Source: Gnomoniopsis sp. IMI 355080
Taxonomy: Eukaryota > Ascomycota > Sordariomycetes > Diaporthales > Gnomoniaceae
DNA length: 60,211 nt
Direction of reading: 5' to 3'
Assembly (NCBI GenBank): GCA_027946555.1
Contig: JAPEVC010000217.1
Coordinates: forward strand, 1-60,211
Part shown: positions 1 to 9,967 of the stretch, in pieces
How the letters are laid out: each line of letters starts with the position of its first letter
Position numbering within the stretch: the first letter of the stretch is position 1
Position numbers and translations under genes: made by a program
The notes under the pieces: model-generated
Database searches by the model: none
What the model was told of the DNA's origin: nothing
What the model saw: the letters and a program-made list of their open reading frames with translations, nothing else

Positions 1-565
1 AGTCCGAACGAGCCAGCCCCCCCCCCCCCGAAGTGGGTGAGGTGAGGTGAGTGGTCCTTACATTTTCCCCGGTTGAGAGTAACGAGAGAGAGACCCTCCT
101 TCGGAGCACCTCTCCTCCCCACAGACATCAGAGGCCAAACAACGGCCCCCGACCTGCGGGCGGAGACCCAAGCTGCCTGGGAATTTTGTTGAAAAGCCTC
201 GGGCCTGCCCACCCCTGGACGGTCGATGGAGACTGTGGGAGAGTAGAGGATCTTCTCGTCAATCGCATCTACAAGATTTCTCGCCTGTGTGTCTTGGCGG
301 AAATTCACTTTTCGTCATCAGATCTCTTCTCTTCTGTTTGGTTGCCCACGGCAAAGAGCTCTCTCTACCTAGATCAAGCCCCAGCATCTCACCAGATCTT
401 GCTCGTCACAAAAAGATATCAATACATATCTGACGCTTAGAAAACTTGCTTTGCTCTTACATATCGAAGTCGAACCCCTGAAAGGAGATCTACACTATTC
501 CCTGCGGCAGAGACCCCAAAACCACAAAGGTCGAATTCACATAAACAACGGCCCCCTCTATAACC
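1..565. other. Upstream region of the first GPI-anchored protein gene
   Basis: No gene is supported here. The stretch starts with a C homopolymer near position 17-29 and leads into the start codon at 566. Short open frames exist but use non-ATG starts or have no recognisable composition. It probably contains promoter and 5' UTR of the gene that starts at 566. Confidence 0.5.
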
Positions 566-967
566 ATGCGTCCCTCCCACTTCATCGTCGCCGTCACGAC
601 AGGTGCCGCGAGCCTCGTCTCAGCAAACTCAGCAAGTACCGACTGTAGCACTAGCACCACCACCACGGCGGAGGAATCAAGCTACAGTTGGCCCATATCA
701 TGGCCGGTTCCTACTCCCAACAGCACGAGTTCACTGTCCACGCTGTCCGCCACCGTCACCTACGTGACAGACACCCGCACCTCCTCCGCGTCCTCCGGGC
801 CAGGCATTACGTCTTACACATCCAACACGAGCAGCGCCGAGGCAACATCGACCGCCACCGTCTCGACGGTATCAGGCAGTGGCGCTACGCCTGCTGACGG
901 ATTGTCTGGTGATCGCAGCGTGTTGGGACTGGTCATCTTCGTTGCGCTGTCCCTGTGCCTGTTGTAG
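566..967 (+). CDS. Small Ser/Thr-rich GPI-anchored cell-surface protein
   Basis: Single-exon gene of 133 residues. The sequence shows an N-terminal hydrophobic signal peptide (residues 1 to about 20, ending near VSA), a body almost entirely of Ser, Thr, Ala and Gly with NST/NTS sequons, and a C-terminal hydrophobic tail (LGLVIFVALSLCLL) preceded by small residues near Gly/Asp, as expected for GPI-anchor addition. Such proteins are O-mannosylated and sit on the plasma membrane or cell wall; their function is usually unknown. The ATG at 566 is the first in frame and is preceded by a suitable A/C-rich context (taaccATG). The stop is followed at once by a pure pyrimidine tract. No catalytic domain is visible. 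The family cannot be named more precisely from sequence alone. Confidence 0.75.
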   Translation: MRPSHFIVAVTTGAASLVSANSASTDCSTSTTTTAEESSYSWPISWPVPTPNSTSSLSTLSATVTYVTDTRTSSASSGPGITSYTSNTSSAEATSTATVSTVSGSGATPADGLSGDRSVLGLVIFVALSLCLL

Positions 968-2045
968 GGCTCTTTTCTTCTTCTTTTTTCTTCTTTTTTC
1001 TTCTTTTTTCTTTCAAAAGCTCCTGGCAGTTTTGACTTTACCACTTTAAACCACGACTTCTCTTCGAAGACGTTTTGTTTTCACATTTCCTATTCTTTTT
1101 GGTGTTTTTTCTTCGGCGATATGAGTACATGAGGCTCTTAGGAATTGGGATGACTACGATACCACCACTCCGCATCACCACCGCGGACAGGAGTTTTTGG
1201 AGGAAGCTGGAGCGGTAGGACTCGGGAAACTACCATTAGGATTCAGTTAGGGCAGGGACCCTCAGCAGCCAGCTTGGGGAATCCGGGATTCTGATCACGA
1301 GCTGCGGACAGTCGTGACAATTCGGCTATTTGGTCCGTAGCACGAACGAGGTTAATGCATAATATAGACAGGATCTATAGGCAATAGCATTGCATTGCAT
1401 CAGCTTTCCATCTCTCGCTCGCCTCTAGACTTCCCAGCTCGTTGAAAACCTCATGGAGTCAATGCTTGGAGCCAGGTCCGGAATAATTCTGACCAACATA
1501 ACGCAGGCTAAGCGGCCGTCTCCCACTCTCTTCAAGAACCCCCGTTCTGACTGACATTGTCTTTCCAAGAAAAAGCAACAGCCTCCCGTCACCTACTTGC
1601 CGGTGCGTGACCTCTTGTGTGTTTGCTATCCTGCCCCGATGGTCCTACAAGGGGTGGACTGGCCGCGGCGCACAGATACCCGTGGCGGCAAACGCAGTAA
1701 CGTCGGACCAGCCTCACGACAGCAAGCAAAGACCCCATCGGGCACCCACGGGTCGTAGTTTGGGGCGGGTGCCAGGCTGGCGCTGGCACGGTTAAAGTCC
1801 CTCCAATTGCCTAGTTACCATCTCCCGCCCACTGTTGCGCGTCAGAGTTGTCGCATCGCGCCGTTGCCTTCGCCCGTTCAAGCATCAAGTGTGTCGTCTG
1901 CTGAGCTGTCGCGGCGGACAGGAGCAGAACCACTTTCGTATCTCTGGCACACATGCTGCGGTGGGTGCATTGTGGAAAGCTGTCTCTCCCCCCCTTCTCG
2001 TGTAGATTTCTGGCCCAATGTTTGGGCATTCGTGACATCCGGTGC
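968..2045. other. Intergenic, contains a pyrimidine repeat
   Basis: No gene recognised. The stretch lies between the GPI-protein stop and the 3' end of DPH3 on the other strand, so it should hold the two convergent 3' UTRs and terminators. The pyrimidine tract at 971-1015 is listed separately. The remaining open frames overlap each other on both strands and show no protein family. Confidence 0.5.
971..1015 (+). repeat. Pyrimidine microsatellite-like tract
   Basis: About 45 bases of pure C/T directly after the stop codon at 967. It includes three consecutive copies of the 10-mer TTCTTTTTTC at 981-1010. It lies in the presumed 3' UTR, where T-rich elements are common, and may be length-variable between strains. 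Confidence 0.8.
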
Positions 2046-2467
2046 TCAAGCAGCAACAGGGACCTGAGCAGGCGACTCTGACTCGGGTTCGGGATCATCA
2101 AATTTGGGGAGATTGTCCTGTTGCGCACACACAAAGCACATGAAGCGTTAGCCAATGCAATGTATGGCGACAGCGTCCCATGCGTCGCCCGTGACGCGCG
2201 GGCGCATGTCTATCCCATCGCTCCTACAGAAATTGGCAATACAAAGTATTGCCGAAGATGACTCACCACCTCATAAATAACGCGGATCATCAGGCTGCAG
2301 CTCGGGCAGACGGCGATGTCGGTCTCTTCGTCTTGGAGATCGCCGAGAGCGATCTGGAAGCGGTCACCACAAGGGCACGGGTAGAAATAAGTCTGCAGCG
2401 CCTCGTCGTAGGTCATGTCCTCGATCTCGACCTCATCGTATACGGAGATTTCTTCTTCGTCCGACAT
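2046..2467 (-). CDS. DPH3: DPH3, diphthamide biosynthesis protein (CSL zinc finger)
   Basis: Two exons, 2467-2267 and 2117-2046, separated by a 149-nt intron (GTGAGT...CAACAG); 90 residues. The protein has the DPH-type CSL zinc finger: a YPCPCGDRF motif (Cys31, Cys33) and CPSCSL (Cys54, Cys57) with an acidic N-terminus, matching the usual length of about 80-90 residues. Dph3 is the small iron/electron-carrier partner of Dph1-Dph2 in the first step of diphthamide formation on elongation factor 2. It also works as Kti11 with Elongator in wobble-uridine tRNA modification. Reading through the donor instead of splicing gives a family-unlike tail ending at 2210. The spliced tail (DNLPKFDDPE..., ending VPVAA) restores the expected acidic C-terminus. 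Confidence 0.93.
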
Positions 2468-3122
2468 ATTTAGGGGCGGATGCGTAAAGTGGTGGAATCG
2501 GTGGTTGGTTTCGTGTGATTCGGAGGTGGTGAAATCGAAGCCGGAGGGATTCGAAGAAAGTTCGTGTCAAGGATGCGAGGAGTGGCAAAATCTTCCGCAT
2601 TATTCTGAAGTAAGCTTAAAATGGAAAGGCGGTCTAGGGTCATCAACCGTACCAGACAGACTATGGTGGCGGCTGACAACAGTTATTGTTAGTGCACATT
2701 TGTCCAAGAATTCATATATGATGCATTTCCACAACTATTATATGGTTATATGGGCCATATTCCCGTCCCGCACCCTATTCTGGGCGGTATGGCAGGCAGA
2801 AGTCAGTAACTTGAAGATATTATAAGGAATCAAGGCACGTCGAAGACTACATAGGTACAGTACATAAATTGATAAAGCATGTCGCGGGACCCATTTTTGC
2901 CTGCTTTCCTGCTACAAGAATCGCCATAGTAGACACCCCGGGGAAGGCTCATCGATCAATGTCCAGTGAGTCTTCACAAAAATTGTCGTACCCTCTCGTT
3001 ACCGTACTCGTTATCTGGCATCGCCCGTCTAATCTCCGCTTTTTCCTGTAGAATCACCACGTCGTCTGGCTGCAAGTCCAGCGCGAAGCTAATCAAGATG
3101 GAGGCGTGCGGTGCATCGCCTA
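2468..3122. other. Intergenic between DPH3 and the F-box-like gene
   Basis: No gene supported. The right part is the 3' flank of the F-box-like gene and the left part is the DPH3 promoter. The open frames seen here are short and unrelated to known families. Confidence 0.5.
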
Positions 3123-4385
3123 TCAGCCTCGACGCTTGCGCGGATCGAAACCATAGTTTGCCTCCTGCGTCGCGCTAGGCTTCCATGTCGACTCAAACCT
3201 CTTGGTTGCAGCCAACGCTATTCTGGTAGTCCCGTTGATGAGTTGCATCGCTTGGAAGATCTGCTCATCAACGTCCCGGCCGTCAACTTGATCTTGGACC
3301 AAGCGGCGGATATCCGTCAGCCCCACCATCGTCTGGTTGTTGTGAACGTTGAACCATAGCTCAGCCAGGTTGGCCACAGCCTCGGGCCCTAGCTCATACT
3401 GTACCAGGGGCCATATAGGACTGTCCCTCAGCCGCTGCATCTTGTTGGAGGCGGCCCACCACTGCATGCTTGCCAGGCGGATACTTCCATCGCGGAATAA
3501 AGCGTTGCCTTCGTCCTTGAGCTTTCGAATCGATGCGACGAATGTATCCCTGTCAGGCCAAAGCTCTTGGTTGACCAATTGAACAACGGCCGCTGCGAGG
3601 GTCTGATCAACCTCGCCATCGATCGTCACGTGAGAAAAACCGTGGAAATGGTCACGGAAGGGTTGCAGGAGGCGCTCCTGGGCTCGGAGGTCGCTGTAAC
3701 TGGGTTCCCTCGACCTTTTGTTCGACTTCTTCAACGGATCGTGAAGGGTGATGTGATGCTTGACATGGGTGGGCATCTCTGGATCGCTAATCGCTGGGTT
3801 ACTCAACGCCCGCACAAACGCATCGAGATCACGTCCTCGGATAATAACATCGTACTTGCAGGGCTCTTCGGGCTGCCCGAAAGAGATGAGAGTTGGGAGG
3901 AACTGATTGATGGTGGTTCATGCCGGCTCTTTTCGCAGAGAGTACGATAACACTGCGCCTGTGAATCTTTGTACCGAAGAAATCGGACGGGAGTTGCGGG
4001 TGTGAGTTATCACCACCTGAACGGGAATTTTGGCTAGGTATCCAATCACATTGACTTCGACGCCCTCTGCAAAGATGCGTACGAATTCGTTTGCTCTCAG
4101 CATGGCCTCTCGGGCCTCGTCGTAGATGTGGCGGTTGGTGTACAGGATGGCTGTGTCGGGTAGCGGTGATGCCACGTCGATATCGAAGTCGGGATTGGCA
4201 TCCGGACAGAGCAGATTCTCGTAGACCTTGTTCCGTAGTCCGATTGGGAGATCCAGGAAACGGAAGGACTTGGGAAGGACATGCTGCTGGGTGTCAACTG
4301 GACATTGTTGCTGCCCTGTCACGAACTCAGCAGCTCCGCCGGCCGAGTGGAAGCTGTCGATATCCATAAAGCTGTCCATATTCAT
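3123..4385 (-). pseudogene. F-box-like/2EXR-type fungal protein with an in-frame TGA
   Basis: One continuous reading frame of 420 codons from ATG at 4385 to the stop at 3123, broken only by a TGA at 3920-3918 (codon 156). Residues about 40-60 carry the FRFLDLPIGLRNKVYENLL motif of fungal F-box-like/2EXR proteins, followed by the usual extracellular-looking but soluble family core (ILYTNRHIYDEAREAM). After the TGA the same frame continues with family-like sequence (EEPCKYDVIIRGRDLDAFV), then a TPR-like segment (LKDEGNALFRDGSIRLASM). Such proteins often have roles in substrate choice for SCF-type ubiquitin ligases, but none is proven here. A 51-nt in-phase intron (GTGTTA...AATCAG) could remove the stop, but its donor is poor and it would delete likely conserved residues. 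A nonsense mutation is the simpler reading. A RIP-mutated retrotransposon begins 262 bp upstream of the start. Confidence 0.6.
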
Positions 4386-4639
4386 CTTCGCAGGCTTACG
4401 GCAGAGGTCCGAATTCAGCTGCCGCGATTGTAAAGACTTTCAACAGGCCGTTTGAGGACTTGATGTTAGGTTTGCACAAAAGCCATCATTATAACGCGTT
4501 GGGTATGATGCAGTCGAGAAACGCGTGATGAATGCTGCGGATATACAAGATCCGACAGCCATAGCTGCACATCCCTGAAACTACCCCGCACAGCTCATCT
4601 TGGAGACGAGCATGCACAGAGGATGAAAGGGGCTTTTTG

Positions 4640-4647
4640 AAATATAT
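4640..4647 (+). repeat. Flanking direct repeat, left copy (candidate target-site duplication)
   Basis: AAATATAT directly abuts the 5' LTR and recurs exactly at 9960-9967 right after the 3' LTR. Eight bases is longer than the 4-6 bp typical of Ty1/copia insertions. Confidence 0.6.
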
Positions 4648-4875
4648 TGGATGCCAGTATGGCCCGGGAGGCACAGGCCGGTGGGATATACGTGCGATTG
4701 GCTTACTAAGCACAAAGGCGCTTTAAGCATTAGTGAAATAATAAAGAGCTAGATTTAGTATTAGAACAGTGCTAGATTTATATCAGGAAGATATTAGTTT
4801 TTCTTCTCTAGATAATCAGCAATATATAGCATTCTAGCTAATATTAACCCTTATCTTATACCCTATATTCTAATA
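4648..4875 (+). repeat. 5' LTR (228 bp)
   Basis: Begins TGG and ends AATA, where the 3' LTR has AACA, so it is a canonical TG...CA LTR after undoing one transition. It aligns end to end with 9732-9959 without gaps. I count about 29 differences, all transitions. Its first ~100 bases look mostly unmutated and its last ~100 bases are RIP-mutated. Confidence 0.95.
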
Positions 4876-4887
4876 GGTTATAAGCCC
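4876..4887 (+). other. Retrotransposon primer-binding site (initiator tRNA-Met anticodon arm)
   Basis: GGTTATAAGCCC follows the 5' LTR directly. The reverse complement of the initiator tRNA-Met anticodon arm is GGTTATGAGCCC, so 11 of 12 bases match and the single mismatch (G to A in TpG) is a RIP-type change. The Drosophila copia element and yeast Ty5 prime from this internal site of a cleaved half-tRNA. Confidence 0.75.
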
Positions 4888-5038
4888 GGATTACTCACTA
4901 ATCCCTCCGACCCCCTTAGCTGTTTAAAGGACTGCTATTTAAATAGATAGTACCTCGTTTAATAAACCATTTAAGTGATAGCAGTTACTATTGTAAAGGA
5001 TAGCTAATGTGGCTAGCGACTAAAGCAAAGCCCTTATA

Positions 5039-8000
5039 ATGGCTTCCGAAGGAGGGCAGGGGCCAGGACTAGAGGAACAGGAACGAAAGCTATTCCTCAG
5101 CCCTAACGACGTCAACTAGCCTAAGTATACGATACCCTAAGACTAATACCTTAAGCAAGGCAACTACTATATATAGCGAAGTATATAGGAGTTAGTATTA
5201 AGTTTAGCCGGCCTCGATTTATATATTAATCTAGATAATCGAGTCGACTTTACCTTAGCGTGGAAGCTTAAGGAAACCCTTAGCTAGACTATAATAAGTA
5301 TAGTCGCTTATTTAAGGTCTGGAAAGTAGGTCTAGGGAATATTAGAGTCGGTATATAGTAATGCTAGCCTAGCCCTAATATAAATGAAAATTAATCAGTT
5401 CCTAATATTAAAGATAAAGAAGGACCCTACCGAATACTATAGCTAGTTTAGCTAGTATATATTTAAACTAGGCTTATTCGGCATTTATATTAACCAGCAA
5501 TTACTATATAGCATAATTATCAGGGCAGCTAATAATTAAATACCCGAATAGAGCTAATAAGCGCGCCAAAACCTTCGAAATAGCTATCAGCCCTTTATAT
5601 AAGGCCTATTAGCAGATCTTATAGATAAAGCGCTTCTTATAAAGAAGCCCGGCAGCCAGACCTATAACGCTACCGCCAGCAATATAAATAATAATATAAA
5701 AGATAATTAGAAGAAGAATATTGAGTATAATAACTATAGGAAGAAGGGCTATCTAAAGAAAGAGTATTAAAAGGAAGGCGGCGGTAGCTTTAAGCCCTTA
5801 AGGGGCGGCGGCAGTAGTAGTAGTAGAGGCTATAGCCACGGCGGTGGCAGAGGCGGTTAACGCGGAGGAAATAATAGTAGTTTAAGCTATTAAACCTCTG
5901 CCGGAAACTCGATCGCGCTACCCCTATAGGGCTTTAATCACCTAATAGGAATACCCTTATCGTATACGGCGTATACTAGAATAGATCCCACTACCTAGGA
6001 AACTATTAAAGCAATATTAGACCGCCGGCTAGAGGAAATCGATTAACTCGAAAAATCCCTAAACGAAGCCCTTAAGACCGACGAGGCCACCTAGACCACC
6101 CCTATCTATACTCAACAGACCCCTACCCATACCTAAAAGACCGATATCAAGCCTACTATAATAATAACTAAAACCTTTAATAGCTATTCGCCTAGTATAG
6201 AGAAACGCTAGCTATTTAATACCAGATCGGATATCTATATTATTAATAATAAGATATAGTTTATAAGCAACCGCTAGGCGAATCTTACTAATAGCATACC
6301 TATTTTAACTAACGGTAGCCCTATCTATCTAATAATAATTAGTATAGCAGAGGTGCTACTATTTATAGGTAATAAGAACTACCCTATATACCGTTCTCAG
6401 CTTAAATATATAATTTTTATTAAGAGATTTCCTATTAATATCTTTAGCGGCAAGCGACTATACCTCGCTAGAGGGTATATAATGAAAATCAACGGTAAGA
6501 ATATTATTCTCGACGCTGGCGATAATCGAATCGCCGAGCTTAATATCCCAGATTAGGGCTTCTTTCTCAATATTAATAGATAGCCCCTTCCTCTCCGATC
6601 CGATAAGGAAAACCTATAGACCTAGCTAATAATAGCTTTAGACGCTAAAGCTAATATTAACGCTAAAGCTAAAGCTGGTTTTAATACCGATACTAATAAC
6701 GGCGCTAACGCTATTAAACTAAAGGTTATAAAGATAATCAGATTATAGCACCGCCGGCTAGGCTACCCATTAAAATAGCGCTTAATTAATATAATTAAAG
6801 CCACCAAAGGCGTAGATCTCGAGCTAAAAGATATTAATTTCCTGCCTTATAATACCTATAACGAAGGGACCAGCCCTTAATATTAGTTATATAACTAGAT
6901 CCGCCGCGAAACTCTCGCTAACGCCGGTTTCTATATCGATCTAATTATTATCACCCCTATCTCCTTCCGGAAATATAAGTTCGCGTAGCTGATTACTAAT
7001 AACGCCTTTAAATATTATATTATTAGCTTTAGGGCTAAGAAGAATGAAGTTCTTAAGAGTCTTTAAGGTATAGTTAAAGCTATCGAGGCTTAGTCTAGGT
7101 ATAAGACCCTATAGATTAAGCTTAATAATAGGCGAGAGTTCTTTCCTAATAAGGTAAATAATTAGTGCCAGAATTATAGGACTATATTTAAAGATATAGC
7201 CCTATATAATTTATATTAAAATAGGGTCTTAAAGCGAGGTATTCGCTTTCTTATTAAAATAGGTATAAAGTTCGCTATTTTTATTTAAATACCTTATATT
7301 TTCTAGGACTACCTATTAGAATATACCGTTCTTATCCTTAATATTATTGCTATAAAGACCCTTAAGCGGATAACCCCTTTCTAGGGCTTCTAACAGAGTA
7401 TTTACCTAGAATAAAGCTATTTACCTAATCTTTCTAACTTCTATATCCCTAGGTATAAAGTTATGATTTATATATTAAAGGAGGCCTATATATAATCTGC
7501 TAAACTGGCAGCCTATGGTTTATTAGATATTTTCCTCGGTATAGCTAATATATAAAAGCTGCCCCTAGATTTTATAAACTTCTATATATATTTATATATC
7601 GAAAAGAAGGTTATTTAAACCCCTTACCTTACCTTCTATAAAAGCTTTAGGCCTGCCGGCGAGTAAGAAAGAGACCCTAATAAGGAAAACCTAGAGGTTA
7701 TTAAATCCCTCCTACCGTATGCCTAACGCTATCTAACATACCGTCGTTTAAAGAAGGAGGGAGTTTAAGAATATAGACGCGTTATTATAGATATTAAAAA
7801 CGTGCTATAATTAGAAGAAGAGATAATATAGGTTGATATAGCAGGCGCGAACGCCTCTATTACCTGGCACGTCGCTGACCATATTTAGTAGTTTCCCGTA
7901 GAAGGAGGGATTATAGGAATTAAAGATTCCCTATCTATATTTAATAGCCTTATATTCTTAATAGACTTATTCGATAATTCCTTCTCCTTTAATATAAAAT

Positions 8001-9610
8001 TCGAGCCTAACCCTATTATAATTAAATAAATAGTCCTCTACCCGTTAGAGGGAGCTCTTTAGGTATAAGTAGCCTATAAAGAGATCGAAAACCTTATCCG
8101 AATTAATACCCTCCGATTCGTCGACTGAAGCGAAGCTAAATATAGCCGCCTAATTAAGGCGAAGGTAATACCTATATGTAAGAAAGATCTAAACGGAAAT
8201 ATTAGTAAATTAAAGGTATGCGTAATAGCGAAGGGATTTATATAGATAAAAGGCTTAGATTATAATAAGACTTTCGTATCTATAGTAAGATTATCTTTAT
8301 AGCGTCTATTAATAGCGCTAGCCGCTAGAAAGGGCCTAAAGGTCCTCTAGATTAACTTTATCGCGGCCTATCTTAATAGGAAGCTAGAGTATCGAATCTT
8401 TATAGAGCTATTTAATATACTCGCCGAATATATATGCGATTACCCTAAGATTAATATAGCGATAGGTTTTAACCCCTAGAAGATAATTAAGCTTCTAAAG
8501 CTATTGTATAGCCTTAAATAGTCTGGCTACGACTAGCAGATAATAATAAAGAAAGTGCTGGCTATATAGGGCTATTAACCGCTTCTCGCCGACTCTGCTA
8601 TCTATATAAACCACGTTACTAGCATTATCTTAGCGTCGTTTATAGACGATTTCCTTATCTTTCTCCGCCCAGAATAGCTAGAGACTAGTGAACGCCTAAT
8701 CGGCACGCTAGCAGACTAGATAGATCTAATAGATATAAGTCTCGCTAAGTGGTTTCTAGGAGTAAAGATTAATTAATAATAGAGTAATAATATCACACTA
8801 AACTAATAAGTCTATATATATAAAACCCTTATTAAACGGAACCTCGCTAACTATAAAGGCGTTAATATCCCCTTCGTCCCTAGCGTTAAAGAAAGCGCTA
8901 TCCTATTTAAGGGATAAGCTAAAGAAGACTTCACCTATAAGTATTAGAAAGACATGGGATCGATAATTTACCCTTCCTATATTACCTGTTTAGATACCGC
9001 GTACGCCGCTGGTATATAGGCGCGATATATACGGAACCTATCGCTAGCCTACTAAAAGGCTATTAAATATATATTCTAATACTACTAGAAACGGCCTTTA
9101 AGGGGTATCCGATATAGCGTTAGAATATTTAATCTATATAGCTTTTATAATACCGCCTATTAAGATAATACGGTATCCAGTAAGTCCATAGTAGCCTTCG
9201 TATAGCGCTTAGCTAGAGGCCCTATCTTATAGGGATTGAAGCTATTACTAATAGTACCGTATTTAATAGCTAAATTAGAGTTATATACGGCTGATCTTTA
9301 TATATGCGAAGGCGCCTGGATTTAAGAGTTTTTTATTTAAATTAGGCATGCTAATATATTAGGCGAAGGCCCGTTACCTATCTATAGTAATAATCAAGCT
9401 ATTATCGCGATAGTTTCAAAAGCAGAGATCTCATAAAAGAGTAAGCATATTAGAGGGATATATTATTACGCGAGATAGGAAGTTTCTAAGGGAAATATCA
9501 CGTTTAAATATATAAGATCTAAGGATAATATTATAGATATGCTAACTAAGCTATTAATAGGCGATTAATATGAAAGATTAATTAAACTAGCCGGAATAGA
9601 GGATTTCTGA
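5039..9610 (+). pseudogene. Gag-Pol polyprotein remnant of the copia element
   Basis: From ATG at 5039 to a terminal TGA at 9608-9610 one frame of about 1,520 codons runs through the element with no indel. It is interrupted many times by TAG/TAA where Gln or Trp codons are expected, plus a TGA at 8126. Gag fills the first ~290 codons and ends in a Gly/Arg/Ser-rich tract near 5770-5880. A protease-like segment lies about 6240-6550 and integrase-like sequence about 6740-7650. Reverse transcriptase runs about 8080-8900, with the SFIDDF motif standing where Copia RTs have their FVDD-type active site. RNase H lies about 9120-9570 (SKHIRGIYYYAREEV). Every landmark tested (5039, 6353, 8276, 9386, 9608) shares the same frame. 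The many internal stops leave no functional product. Confidence 0.9.
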
Positions 9611-9718
9611 ATATAATTTAACGACCCTAATAACTATTATTATAACTAAAATATATAATACTATAGCTGGCAGCCAGATCCCTTTACTAACGGTCTATAA
9701 TGGCTTTAGGAATCAGTC

Positions 9719-9728
9719 TGGGAGGGAG
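9719..9728 (+). other. Polypurine tract of the retrotransposon
   Basis: TGGGAGGGAG lies three bases before the 3' LTR, the standard position for plus-strand DNA priming. The G-run is intact although the neighbouring interior is RIP-mutated; it contains few CpA/TpG targets. Confidence 0.75.
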
Positions 9729-9731
9729 TAT

Positions 9732-9959
9732 TAGATGCTAGTATAGCCCGGGAGGCATAGGCCGGTGGGATATGCGTGCGATTGGCTTATTAAGTATAAA
9801 GGCGCTTTAAGCATCAGTAAAATAATAAAGAGCTAGATTTAGTATTAGAACAGTGCCAGATTTGCATTAGGAAGATGTCAGTTTTTCTTCTCTAGATAAT
9901 CAGCAACACACAGCATTCTGGCCAACATTGACCCTCATCTCATGCCCTGCATTCTAACA
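9732..9959 (+). repeat. 3' LTR (228 bp)
   Basis: Starts TAG (TGG in the 5' LTR) and ends AACA. Its first ~100 bases carry most of the T/A states and its last ~90 bases the C/G states, the mirror image of the 5' LTR. The mutated tract therefore starts inside one LTR and ends inside the other. Confidence 0.95.
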
Positions 9960-9967
9960 AAATATAT
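9960..9967 (+). repeat. Flanking direct repeat, right copy
   Basis: AAATATAT, identical to 4640-4647, immediately follows the terminal CA of the 3' LTR. Confidence 0.6.

Larger units (their letters stand above)
4648..9959 (+). mobile_element. Full-length Ty1/copia LTR retrotransposon, inactivated by RIP
   Basis: A 5.3-kb element with two 228-bp LTRs, a primer-binding site next to the 5' LTR, a polypurine tract before the 3' LTR and one gag-pol frame in between. Domain order protease-integrase-RT-RNase H places it in the Copia superfamily, because integrase precedes RT. The interior is strongly AT-biased with TA-rich motifs (TATATA, TTAATA) and nearly no CpA, unlike the balanced composition on both flanks. 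This is the footprint of RIP, the pre-meiotic C-to-T process of filamentous ascomycetes acting on repeats. The element is structurally whole, so mutation rather than deletion killed it. It separates an F-box-like gene on the left from a DUF3712 gene on the right. Confidence 0.95.

Noticed and set aside
3867..3948. 51-nt in-phase intron bypassing the TGA of the F-box-like gene
   Set aside because: Donor GTGTTA and branch site are poor and it would remove residues that look conserved; kept as an alternative only.
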